Shown here in pieces: positions 7,890-15,442 of a DNA stretch of 64,000 nucleotides. The translations under genes were made by a program, and so were the position numbers. The stretch comes from Streptomyces sp. V3I8 (GTDB taxonomy: Bacteria > Actinomycetota > Actinomycetes > Streptomycetales > Streptomycetaceae), in NCBI RefSeq assembly GCF_030817535.1, contig NZ_JAUSZL010000002.1, positions 186,001-250,000 on the forward strand. The letters are read 5' to 3'. Positions within the stretch are counted from its first letter, which is position 1. The number at the start of each line of letters is the position of its first letter. The notes under the pieces are model-generated. The model was not told the origin of the DNA, searched no databases, and was given only the letters and a program-made list of their open reading frames with translations.

Positions 7890-9496
7890 ACGCCGACGGG
7901 TGGGCCGCCGCCCCGGCCGAGTGCCGGTGGGCGGTCGCCGGCTGCGGCTGGGTGGCCCGGGACCACTTCCTGCCGGGGCTGCTGGAGGCCGCCGCGAGCA
8001 CCGCGGACGGTGCGCGAGGACCGCACGGCCCGCGCGACGCCACGGGCACGGCGAGCGCGGGCGGCCCCCGTGACGAGAGCGGCTCCAGCGGCAAGGGCGG
8101 TACGGGCGGTTCGCGGCGCGCAGGCGCTCCGTACGGCGTCGTCGACGCGACCGGCGCAGGCAGGATCAGCAGCCGGGGCGGCCCCGCCGGCGGCCCGGAC
8201 GTTCCGCGCGGCACGCGCGACGCGGACCGCGCCGACGGTCCGGGCGGGACACGCGGGGCGGACAGCGCGGGTGACCGGAGCGACACGCACGACACGAGCG
8301 GCGTGAGCGGCGTGAGCGATCGAAGCGGCGTGCGCGGTCGAAGCGGTGTGCGCGGTCGAAGCGGTGTGCGCGACGCGGGCCCTGGGGGCGGGCCGAGCGA
8401 CGCCGGTGGCGCCGGCCGCGCGGACGGCCCCGTACCGCGGCTCGTCGCCGTGACCGACGTCGATCCCGCGGCCGCCGCCCTGCTGGCGGGCCGTGCCCCC
8501 GGCGTCCGGACCTCCGCCGGTCTCGCCGAGCTGCTGGCCGCCTACCGGCCCGACGCCGTGTACGTCGCGACGCCCAACCACGCCCACCGCTCCGCGGTCG
8601 AGGCGGCGGCCGCGGCGGGCGCTGCGGTGCTGTGCGAGAAGCCGCTGGCCGCCGACCTCGGCGAGGCCGAGCGGCTGGTCGCGGCCTGCCGGCGGGCGGG
8701 CACCCTCGCGGCGACCGCCTTCGACCAGCGCTTCCACCCCGCCCACCGGGCCGTGCGCGACGCCGTGGCCTCCGGGGTGCTGGGCACCGTCACCGCGGTG
8801 CGCATCACCTACTGCTGCTGGCTGCCGCCCGCCTGGTCGCCGGACGGCCGGCCGTACGACAACTGGCGTGCCGATCCGGCGCGGGCGGGCGGCGGGGCGG
8901 CGCTCGACCTGGCGCCGCACGGTCTCGACCTGGTGGGTGTGCTGCTCGGCGGGGACGACGTGGCGGAGCTGACCGCGCTGGTGCAGCACCGGGTGCACCC
9001 GTACCCGGTCGACGACGGCGCCGTCCTGGCCGGCCGGACCGGCGGCGGCGTACTGGCCACCCTGCACCTGGCGTACAACACGCCCGACACCCTGCCCCGG
9101 CGGCGCCTCGAAGTGGTCGGCACCCGCGGGCAGCTGACCGCGACGGACACCCTCGGCCAGGACGCCGGGGGAATGCTGCTGCACATCGACGCGCGTACGG
9201 GGGAAGGCGTGCCGGTGCCCTTCGACACCCGTGTGTCCCCGTTCGCCGAGCAGGTGCGGGAGTTCTCCGCGGCCGTGGCCGCGGTGCGGGGCGGCACCCC
9301 GGTGGAGCGTGCCTGGCCGTGGCCGCTGCGGCGCGACCTGGCGCTGCACCGCCTGCTGCTGGAGGCACTGTCCCGCGCGACCCCCTCGTCCGCGCCGACG
9401 ACTGCACCGGAACACGTGCCGGCACGCGCACCGGCACATGTGTCCGCGCCGGCACGGGCACCGGGCCCGTCCACCGTCGAGGAAGGCCGACGATGA
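7883..9496 (+). CDS. Gfo/Idh/MocA-family oxidoreductase with a ~145-residue insertion
   Basis: Predicted NAD(P)-dependent sugar or inositol dehydrogenase. The dinucleotide-binding loop WAVAGCGWVARDHFLPGL is at residues ~15-33. The fold is then broken by about 145 residues of Gly/Arg/Ser/Asp/Ala low-complexity sequence before the second strand, RLVAVTDVD, resumes near residue 186. The hallmark CEKPLA lies near residue 253, and the substrate-domain segments (GGGAALDLAPHGLDLV, YNTPDTLPRRRLEVVGTRG) follow. At 537 residues it is far longer than the usual 330-380. The C-terminus has an Ala/Pro/His-rich tail of about 35 residues. Start: ATG at 7883, inside the last codons of the methyltransferase; the GTG at 7886 is an alternative. 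The following gene overlaps by ATGA. By context the substrate could be inositol, scyllo-inosose or a nucleotide/pseudo-sugar. Confidence 0.88.
   Translation: MVNADGWAAAPAECRWAVAGCGWVARDHFLPGLLEAAASTADGARGPHGPRDATGTASAGGPRDESGSSGKGGTGGSRRAGAPYGVVDATGAGRISSRGGPAGGPDVPRGTRDADRADGPGGTRGADSAGDRSDTHDTSGVSGVSDRSGVRGRSGVRGRSGVRDAGPGGGPSDAGGAGRADGPVPRLVAVTDVDPAAAALLAGRAPGVRTSAGLAELLAAYRPDAVYVATPNHAHRSAVEAAAAAGAAVLCEKPLAADLGEAERLVAACRRAGTLAATAFDQRFHPAHRAVRDAVASGVLGTVTAVRITYCCWLPPAWSPDGRPYDNWRADPARAGGGAALDLAPHGLDLVGVLLGGDDVAELTALVQHRVHPYPVDDGAVLAGRTGGGVLATLHLAYNTPDTLPRRRLEVVGTRGQLTATDTLGQDAGGMLLHIDARTGEGVPVPFDTRVSPFAEQVREFSAAVAAVRGGTPVERAWPWPLRRDLALHRLLLEALSRATPSSAPTTAPEHVPARAPAHVSAPARAPGPSTVEEGRR
8321..8374 (+). 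repeat. Coding 18-base tandem repeat (3 copies) inside the oxidoreductase insertion
   Basis: Three copies of an 18-base unit (CGAAGCGGYGTGCGCGGT type) encode repeated SGVRGR. They lie inside the low-complexity insertion of the Gfo/Idh protein, and a related GGCGTGAGC doublet lies just upstream. The pattern suggests growth of the insertion by slippage. Confidence 0.9.
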
Positions 9497-10320
9497 CCCT
9501 CACCCTGTACGCGTGCGCCAACTGCGGCCACTGGCAACGGTGGTTCGGTCCCCCGCCCGCCTGCCCGGTCTGCTGCGACGTGCGCAACGCGCTGCCGGAG
9601 GAGGGCTGGGACTTCCGTGAGGAGAAGGCGGTCGGGGACCTGCTGGCCGCCGACTGGGACCGGCCCGTGCCTGGCGTCACCGGGTTCCGTACCGTTCCGT
9701 CCTTCGGACTGGGTTCGACGGGCTGGCTGATCGAGGCCGAGGGCGGCAACGTCGCCTGGGAGGCGGCTCCCCACTACTCGCGCGACGCGCTCGCCGAGAT
9801 CGAGCGGCTCGGCGGCATCACCCGGCTCGGCGCGAGCCACGTCCACGGCTACGGAGCGCTGTGGCAGCTGCAACAGCACTTCGAGCCGCCGGTGGTGGCC
9901 GTCGGCGTACAGGACCTGACCTGGACGAAGGCCTTCCGGGTGACCTGGCCGGTGGACGAGCGCCTGGAACTGGCGCCCGGCCTGACCGTCCACCGCACCG
10001 GCGGTCACTTCCCCGGCCACTGCGTGCTGCACGACGCGCGCCGCGGAATCCTGTTCTGCGGCGACACCCTCAAGGTCGACCTGGCAGGCACCGTGCCCCG
10101 CGCCCTGTCCTGCCACAAGGCCTACCACGCCCGGATCCCGCTCTCCCACGACGAGGTGCGCCACTACCGGCGGGTGATCGCCGGCCTGGACTTCGAAGCG
10201 GTGGCCACGCCCTTCGAGTTCGCCGCCCCCGTGACCACCGCGGACGTGCTGCGCCTGTTCGACCACCAGTTGACCGGCCGGCCCAGTACGGCCGCCCTAC
10301 CGTTGGGAGCCGGACGATGA
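9493..10320 (+). CDS. Zinc-ribbon metallo-beta-lactamase-fold protein
   Basis: 275 residues. A rubredoxin/zinc-ribbon-like knuckle, with Cys8-x2-Cys11 and Cys24-x2-Cys27, precedes an MBL-fold domain. The usual HxHxDH motif is replaced by H116-V-H118-G-Y-G. Later metal ligands are plausible at His172/His176 (GHFPGHCVLH) and Asp191 (CGDTLKVD). The fold suggests a hydrolase or, with the rubredoxin-like module, a redox or dioxygenase-type enzyme; the missing Asp/His pair argues against a standard binuclear zinc hydrolase. The ATG at 9493 overlaps the upstream stop, and the downstream YcaO gene overlaps by ATGA, so the three proteins should be co-translated. The substrate is unknown. Confidence 0.85.
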   Translation: MTLTLYACANCGHWQRWFGPPPACPVCCDVRNALPEEGWDFREEKAVGDLLAADWDRPVPGVTGFRTVPSFGLGSTGWLIEAEGGNVAWEAAPHYSRDALAEIERLGGITRLGASHVHGYGALWQLQQHFEPPVVAVGVQDLTWTKAFRVTWPVDERLELAPGLTVHRTGGHFPGHCVLHDARRGILFCGDTLKVDLAGTVPRALSCHKAYHARIPLSHDEVRHYRRVIAGLDFEAVATPFEFAAPVTTADVLRLFDHQLTGRPSTAALPLGAGR

Positions 10321-11840
10321 CCCCCACGACGGACCCCGCCACGGAACATCCGGTGGTGGAGGCCTACCGCGCCGCGCTCGCCCCCGGTGAGCAGCAGGAC
10401 TTCGACATCGGCGCCGCCGACCGCACCGGTCTGCCGGTCGTCGCGGCCGACCACCTGGACGCGGCCGGTGTCCGCAAGGGCGCCTACGGATACGGGGCGG
10501 ATCCCGACCAGGCCCGCGTCGGTGCCTACGGCGAGCTCACCGAGACCGTCCTATTGGCCCGGCACCTGGCCCGCACCGGCCGCCGTCGCGCCTCCTACGC
10601 GGAGCTGGTGCGCGAACGCGGCCGGGACCGGGTCGCCGACCCGGTGGAACTCGTCCTGCCCGCGGGCGCCGACTACGGCCCCGAGCGCCCTCTGGACTGG
10701 GTGCCCGCGCGCCGGCTGCGTACCGGTGAGGAGGTGCTGGTGCCCGCCGAGTCCGCCGCGACCTGCGGTTCCGACCTGCCCGGCGACCCGCCGCCCGGTG
10801 GCCGGCTGACCACGCCGATCACCAACGGGCTGGGCGCCGGCGACACCTTCGAGCGTGCCGTGTCCCACGCGCTCCTGGAGATCCTGCAGCGCGACGGCAA
10901 CGCCACCGCGCACCGGGCCATGGACGAGGGCGTGGTCATCGGCCTGGACGCGGTGACCGATCCGGTCACGCTCTCCCTGCTCGACCGGCTGCGGGACGCC
11001 GGGGTCGAGGTGCTGCCCAAGCTCGCCGCCACCCGCTTCGGTCTGGCCGACGTCCACGTCGTCGGCACGGACGCCCCTGGTGGCCCGGAGGGATCCTCGA
11101 CACCGCTGACGCTCACCGCGTGCGGCGAGGCCGCCCACCCGGACCGGGAGGTCGCGCTGCGCAAGGCGCTCACGGAGTACATGTCCTCCCGGGCGCGCAA
11201 GACCTTCTCGCACGGCCCGTTGACCGAGGTCGCCCGGATCGCCCCGCCCGGCTACCTGGAGCGCGAGATGTCCGTCCCCCTGGCGGCGCAGGAACCCCGG
11301 GCGCTGCGGGAGATGACGGCGTGGGCCGCCATGGACGCCGTACGCCTGCGGAAGCTGCTGGAGCCCACCGTGTTGTCCCGGCGCTCCACCGTGCCGTTCT
11401 CGTCCCTGCCGACCGTGCCGGCCGGCTCGCTGGACGACCCCGCCGCTCTCCTCGACGACCTGCTGCTGCGGCTGGCGGACTTCGACGTCCTGGTGGTCTC
11501 GACGGGCGGGCCCGGGGCCCACGCGGTCAAGGTGCTCGTCCCCGGCATGGAGGTGGAGACGATGTCGTACGCGCGGATCGGGGAACGCGGTGTGCGGCGG
11601 CTGGTCGAGCGCGGACATCCGCTGGCCGGGGTGGGTCCTGTCCCGCACTCCGGGGCACGGCCGGTGCACCTGACCGCCGAGGGCCGCGAACGGCTGGGCG
11701 GCCCGGCCTGGTTCGACGTCGACGCCGCCCGCAGGACGGTGGGGGAGCTGTATCCCCTCTACCGCGAACCGGACCGCCACGCGGTGGCCCGTACGGCGGC
11801 GGGAATGACAGCGGGAACGGGGACGGGGGCCGTGCGATGA
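10317..11840 (+). CDS. YcaO-family ATP-dependent amide-activating protein
   Basis: 507 residues, probably cytosolic. YcaO enzymes phosphorylate amide oxygens to form azolines, thioamides or amidines. The characteristic ATP/Mg-binding acidic motifs are present in order: E73/E76 in GELTETV, E179 and E188 in TFERAVSHALLEILQRD, and E278/E287 in REVALRKALTEYMSSRARK, preceded by the family's ACGEAAHPD. The C-terminus lacks the PxPxP tail of azoline-forming YcaO proteins. There is no neighbouring TfuA, E1-like/ocin-ThiF partner, radical-SAM enzyme or precursor peptide. By position between an MBL-fold protein and a TIM-barrel isomerase, in an inositol/glycosyl operon, it may act on a small molecule or carrier-bound amide rather than a ribosomal peptide; that is inference. 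ATGA overlaps link it to both neighbours. Confidence 0.9.
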   Translation: MTPTTDPATEHPVVEAYRAALAPGEQQDFDIGAADRTGLPVVAADHLDAAGVRKGAYGYGADPDQARVGAYGELTETVLLARHLARTGRRRASYAELVRERGRDRVADPVELVLPAGADYGPERPLDWVPARRLRTGEEVLVPAESAATCGSDLPGDPPPGGRLTTPITNGLGAGDTFERAVSHALLEILQRDGNATAHRAMDEGVVIGLDAVTDPVTLSLLDRLRDAGVEVLPKLAATRFGLADVHVVGTDAPGGPEGSSTPLTLTACGEAAHPDREVALRKALTEYMSSRARKTFSHGPLTEVARIAPPGYLEREMSVPLAAQEPRALREMTAWAAMDAVRLRKLLEPTVLSRRSTVPFSSLPTVPAGSLDDPAALLDDLLLRLADFDVLVVSTGGPGAHAVKVLVPGMEVETMSYARIGERGVRRLVERGHPLAGVGPVPHSGARPVHLTAEGRERLGGPAWFDVDAARRTVGELYPLYREPDRHAVARTAAGMTAGTGTGAVR

Positions 11841-12835
11841 CCACCTCCGCCGACGGCCTGCGCTATGCCTACAACACCAACGGCATGACCTCGCACCGGC
11901 TGGACGACGCGCTGTCGCTGCTGGCCGACACCGGGTACGACGGGGTCGCGCTCACCGTGGACGTGGCCCACCACGACCCGTTCGCACCGGACCTGGTGTC
12001 CCGCACCGCCGCGCTGGCCCGGCGTCTGGAGCGGCTGGGTCTGGGCAGCACCGTGGAGACCGGGGCGCGTTTCCTGCTGGACCCGCGGCGCAAGCACGAG
12101 CCGACCCTGGTCACCGCCGACCCGGCCGGGCGGGCCCGCCGGCTGTCGTTCCTGCGCCGGTGCGTGGACATCGCCGCCGACCTGGGCAGCGAGGCGGTCT
12201 CGTTCTGGGCCGGCGTACCGGCGCCGGGCACCGACACCTCCCCCGGCGCGGCGGCCTGGGACCACCTGGCCGAGGGGGTGCGCGCCGTCGTGGCGTACGC
12301 GGCCGAGCGGGGTGTGCCGGCGGCCTTCGAGCCCGAGCCGGGCATGCTCGTGGAGGACTGCGCGCACTGGTCCCGGCTGGCGGCCCTCGCTCCGGGCCTG
12401 CGGCTGGCCCTGGACACCGGACACTGCCTGGTCACCGGCGAACTGACACCGCATCAGGCGGTACGGCGGCACGCCGGGGACCTCGGTGCGGTCGCCGTGG
12501 AGGACATGCCCCGCGGCCGGCACGAGCACCGCGCGCCGGGCGAGGGCGACATGGATCTGCCCGCCGTCCTGGGCGCGCTGCGCACCGTGCGGTACGGCGG
12601 TCTGGTGAGCCTGGAGCTGTCACGCGACGCGCACCGCGCCGACACGCTGGTGCCCGCCGCGCTGGAGGCGATGCGACACGCCGAGCGCACCTGGGCGGAC
12701 GGCGCCCAGGACACGGTCCCGGGCGCCTCCGCCCCGCCGTCCGGCATGCCCTCCGCATCCGTCCCTCCCATCCCTTCCATTTCTTCCGGCACGTCCGTCC
12801 CGCACGGCGTGGCCGCATCGGAGGTCGCGCGATGA
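11837..12835 (+). CDS. Xylose-isomerase-like TIM-barrel (AP endonuclease 2 fold) protein
   Basis: 332-residue predicted sugar or cyclitol isomerase/epimerase. Hallmarks of the fold are FEPEPGMLVED (metal-binding Glu), LALDTGHC (Asp/His), VEDMPRGRHEHRAPGEGDMDL (the H-x-H...PGxGxxD metal/substrate signature) and SLELSRDAH (final Glu). It opens with LRYAYNTNGMTSHRLDDALSLLADTGYDGV, a normal first strand and helix. The last ~45 residues are a Pro/Ser/Ala-rich tail outside the fold. Family members include inosose isomerases/dehydratases (IolI/IolE-like), which suits an inositol pathway, but substrate assignment is inference. The ATG overlaps the YcaO stop by ATGA and the GT4 start overlaps its own stop. 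Confidence 0.87.
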   Translation: MTTSADGLRYAYNTNGMTSHRLDDALSLLADTGYDGVALTVDVAHHDPFAPDLVSRTAALARRLERLGLGSTVETGARFLLDPRRKHEPTLVTADPAGRARRLSFLRRCVDIAADLGSEAVSFWAGVPAPGTDTSPGAAAWDHLAEGVRAVVAYAAERGVPAAFEPEPGMLVEDCAHWSRLAALAPGLRLALDTGHCLVTGELTPHQAVRRHAGDLGAVAVEDMPRGRHEHRAPGEGDMDLPAVLGALRTVRYGGLVSLELSRDAHRADTLVPAALEAMRHAERTWADGAQDTVPGASAPPSGMPSASVPPIPSISSGTSVPHGVAASEVAR

Positions 12836-14448
12836 GGATCTGCTTCGTCTCACGCCGCTACTGGCCGGCCGTGTCGGGCATGAGCGCCTACGCGGAGAAC
12901 CTGCTGCGGTCCCTGACCGCGGTGGGACACGAGGTCGTCCTGGTGTCCCAGTACCGCGGCGACCGGCAGGGCCGCGCGGTCTACGGCGGCGGCCCTCCCC
13001 CGCCCGAACGGGTCCCCGACGGCGTGCGTCTGGTCGCGATGGAGTCCCTGGGCGAGCAGGCCGTCGGAGCCGGGCTGCCCGCGGACTTCGAGGCCGACGT
13101 GGCCGCGCTGTCCGACACGATCGCCGGCCTGCACGCGAGCGAACCGCTCGACGTGCTGCACGCGCAGTACGGATATCCGCCGGGGCTGGCCGTGCTGGAC
13201 GCCTCCGACCGGCTCGGCGTCCCGGCCGTGGTCTCCATCCAGGGTGGCGACGGCCACTGGGTCGGCACCTGCTGCACCACCCACCGCGCGGCGATCCGCC
13301 GCGTGCTGCGGGACACCCCGGCCCTGCTGATCGGCTCGCCCTCCTTCCGGGCCGAGGTCGCCGCCCGCCACGGGGTGCCGGCCGAGCGCTTCACGGTGGT
13401 CCCCGGAGCCACCGACACCGACCGCTTCCGTCCTGTGCCCGGCCGCCGCCCGGGTACGGCCGGTGATCCGCCGGTGCTGCTGTACCACGGCCGGATCGAC
13501 GTACGGAAGGGCGTGCTGGACCTGCTGGAGGCGGTAGGGCTGCTGCTCGCCGAGGGCAGGCGGCTGCGGCTGCTGGTCTCCGGTGCCGGACCCGACCTGG
13601 ACCGGCTGCGGCGCCGGGCCCGGCGGGCCGACCTGGCCGACGCGGTGGAGGTACTGGGCCCGACCGGCTACCACGACGCCCCCGAGGTCTACCGCAGGGG
13701 CGACGTCTTCGTGAGCCCCACCTGGGCCGAGGGCTTCTCCAACACCATCCTGGAGGCGATGGCGACCGGGCTGCCGGTGGTGTCCACCGACACGGTCGGG
13801 GTGGTGGACTGCGTACGGGACGGCGTCAACGGGCTGCTGGTGCCGCCGCACGATCCGCACGCGCTGGCCGCGGCCGTCGGCCGGATGCTCGACGACACGC
13901 AGTTGCGGCACCGGCTGGCGGAGACCGCCCTGCGGCAGGTGGTGGCCCGGTGGTCCTGGCCGGTGGCCGCCGCGCGCATCGGCGCCGTGTACGAGCAGGT
14001 GTGCGCCGCATGGGCGACGAAGGCCGCCCCGACCGGGACGGCTCCGGCCGACGGACCCGAACCGGCTCCGGTCGGCGGGACAGGACAGGCTCCGGCCGGT
14101 GGAACCGAGCAGGCTCCGGTCCGCGGGACCGGGCAGACTCCGGCCGACCGGACCGGGACGGCTCCGGTTGACGGGACCGGGCGGGCTCGGCACGACGCAA
14201 CCGGGCTGCCCGGTCGCGGGAGCGGCGGGTCCGACGGCCGGGTCGCGGAGCCCGGCGCGCGGCCGGCCGCGGCGCGGATCGCGGTGCCCGCCGTGCACCG
14301 GACCATGGGGGCCGCCGCCACGGTGCGAACCGCGGAACAGGTCGCCGAGCAGGTCTCGGCACAGATCACGGCGGGTGCCGCGGAGCGGACCGCGCCGCCC
14401 CCCGTGGACCTGTCCTGCCGGTTCCGCTACGAGCCCCACCTGCTGTGA
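12832..14448 (+). CDS. GT4-family glycosyltransferase with repeat-rich C-terminal tail
   Basis: 538 residues. A GT-B retaining glycosyltransferase occupies residues 1-395: an N-terminal Rossmann half starting MRICFVSRRYWPAVSGMSAYAE, then LLYHGRIDVRKGVLDLLEA and the E-x7-E donor motif in EGFSNTILEAMATG (E300/E308). The family includes MshA, which joins GlcNAc to inositol 3-phosphate, and this gene shares its operon with an inositol-phosphate synthase and a PIG-L deacetylase. Residues ~404-451 are six 8-residue repeats (APVGGTGQ type), followed by ~85 residues ending in a more ordered VDLSCRFRYEPHLL. The tail is foreign to the family and may be a linker to a short C-terminal motif. It overlaps by ATGA upstream and GTGA downstream. 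Donor and acceptor are inferred only. Confidence 0.9.
   Translation: MRICFVSRRYWPAVSGMSAYAENLLRSLTAVGHEVVLVSQYRGDRQGRAVYGGGPPPPERVPDGVRLVAMESLGEQAVGAGLPADFEADVAALSDTIAGLHASEPLDVLHAQYGYPPGLAVLDASDRLGVPAVVSIQGGDGHWVGTCCTTHRAAIRRVLRDTPALLIGSPSFRAEVAARHGVPAERFTVVPGATDTDRFRPVPGRRPGTAGDPPVLLYHGRIDVRKGVLDLLEAVGLLLAEGRRLRLLVSGAGPDLDRLRRRARRADLADAVEVLGPTGYHDAPEVYRRGDVFVSPTWAEGFSNTILEAMATGLPVVSTDTVGVVDCVRDGVNGLLVPPHDPHALAAAVGRMLDDTQLRHRLAETALRQVVARWSWPVAAARIGAVYEQVCAAWATKAAPTGTAPADGPEPAPVGGTGQAPAGGTEQAPVRGTGQTPADRTGTAPVDGTGRARHDATGLPGRGSGGSDGRVAEPGARPAAARIAVPAVHRTMGAAATVRTAEQVAEQVSAQITAGAAERTAPPPVDLSCRFRYEPHLL
14041..14184 (+). repeat. Coding 24-base tandem repeat (6 copies) in the glycosyltransferase tail
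   Basis: Six imperfect 24-base units encode APADGPEP, APVGGTGQ, APAGGTEQ, APVRGTGQ, TPADRTGT and APVDGTGR. The period is exact and in frame. Confidence 0.9.
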
Positions 14449-15308
14449 ACGCGCCCCCGCCCGCGCCGGACGTCCCCACCGCCGTGGCCGTCAGCCCGCA
14501 CCTGGACGACGCGGTCTTCTCCGCAGGCGGGATCCTGGCGCTGCTGGCCCGGGCCGGCTGGCGGGTGCGGGTCGTCACCTGCTTCACCGCGTCGGTCGAC
14601 GACCCCGGCCCCTTCGCCCTGTCGACCCAGCTCGACAAGGGACTTGCGGCCGACGTCGACTACATGGCGCTGCGCCGCGCCGAGGACCGCGCCGCCCAGC
14701 GGGCACTGGGCACGTCGGCCCCGGTGCACCTGCCGTTGCCCGAGGCCCCGCACCGCGGGTACGGCAGCGCGCCGGAACTGTTCACGCCCCCGCACCCCGA
14801 CGACCCGGCCGGGACGGAGCTGCCGCGGCTGCTGGCCCCCCACCTGGCAGCGGCCGACCTGGTGCTCGCACCCCTGGGGATCGGGGACCACGTCGACCAC
14901 CTGCTCACCGCCCGCGCCGTCGCCGCCACCGTGCCGTACGCGCGGGTCGGCCGGTGGCGCGACGTCCCCTACATCGCCCGGGCGGCGGTCCGGGCGGCGG
15001 ACCGGGACGAGGCCGGAGCGGCGGCCGAGCTGACGGCCGACATCGGTGCCGTCCTGACGGCCAAGACCGCCGCGGCGAGGTGCTACGCCACCCAGCTCGG
15101 CTTCCAGTTCGGCGGCTCCGGACGGACCGGTGAGGTCCTGTCCGCCGTGGCCCGCTCGGAGGCCGCACGCGCGGGGGCGCCGTACGTCCACGGCGAGACG
15201 CTGCAAGCGGGAGAGACCGCCCGACGGCTGCTGCGGGCCGGCCTGTTCGCGGCATGCCGGTACGGCCGGTACGGCCGGTACGAGCGGATGGAGCGGCGTA
15301 TCACGTAG
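14445..15308 (+). CDS. PIG-L-family (MshB-like) N-deacetylase
   Basis: 287-residue zinc-dependent deacetylase of the LmbE/PIG-L family. The metal ligands are visible: P18-H-L-D-D22 in SPHLDDAVFSAGG and H149/H152 in GDHVDH. The family removes N-acetyl groups from GlcNAc conjugates, as MshB does on GlcNAc-inositol, so it logically follows the GT4 enzyme upstream. The GTG start is set by a GTGA overlap with the GT4 stop. This is the last gene of the operon. The C-terminus includes a short RYG repeat (15255-15281). No cysteine ligase or acetyltransferase (MshC/MshD-like) follows, so this is not a complete second mycothiol locus. Confidence 0.9.
   Translation: MNAPPPAPDVPTAVAVSPHLDDAVFSAGGILALLARAGWRVRVVTCFTASVDDPGPFALSTQLDKGLAADVDYMALRRAEDRAAQRALGTSAPVHLPLPEAPHRGYGSAPELFTPPHPDDPAGTELPRLLAPHLAAADLVLAPLGIGDHVDHLLTARAVAATVPYARVGRWRDVPYIARAAVRAADRDEAGAAAELTADIGAVLTAKTAAARCYATQLGFQFGGSGRTGEVLSAVARSEAARAGAPYVHGETLQAGETARRLLRAGLFAACRYGRYGRYERMERRIT
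15255..15281 (+). repeat. Coding 9-base tandem repeat (3 copies) at the deacetylase C-terminus
   Basis: Three 9-base units (GGCCGGTAC type) encode repeated Cys/Gly-Arg-Tyr near the end of the PIG-L protein. Confidence 0.85.
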
Positions 15309-15442
15309 GACCGGTCGTGGACCCCGCAGCGGAACCGGCCGGGCCGGGGCGCCCGTGCGGTTCCCCGGGGTGCGCGATCCTCCGAACGGTCAGTACGGTG
15401 CTGTCCTGGCGTTCGGCGTTCGACCCGGCGGGTGGAGGCGGC

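Noticed and set aside
6605..9496. 963-residue ORF across the methyltransferase and oxidoreductase region
   Set aside because: Its first 425 residues are a frame shadow of the methyltransferase gene; the real protein begins at 7883.
4400..15308. Reading the operon as a complete second mycothiol locus
   Set aside because: Cysteine ligase (MshC-like) and acetyltransferase (MshD-like) genes are absent, and the remaining genes do not belong to that pathway.
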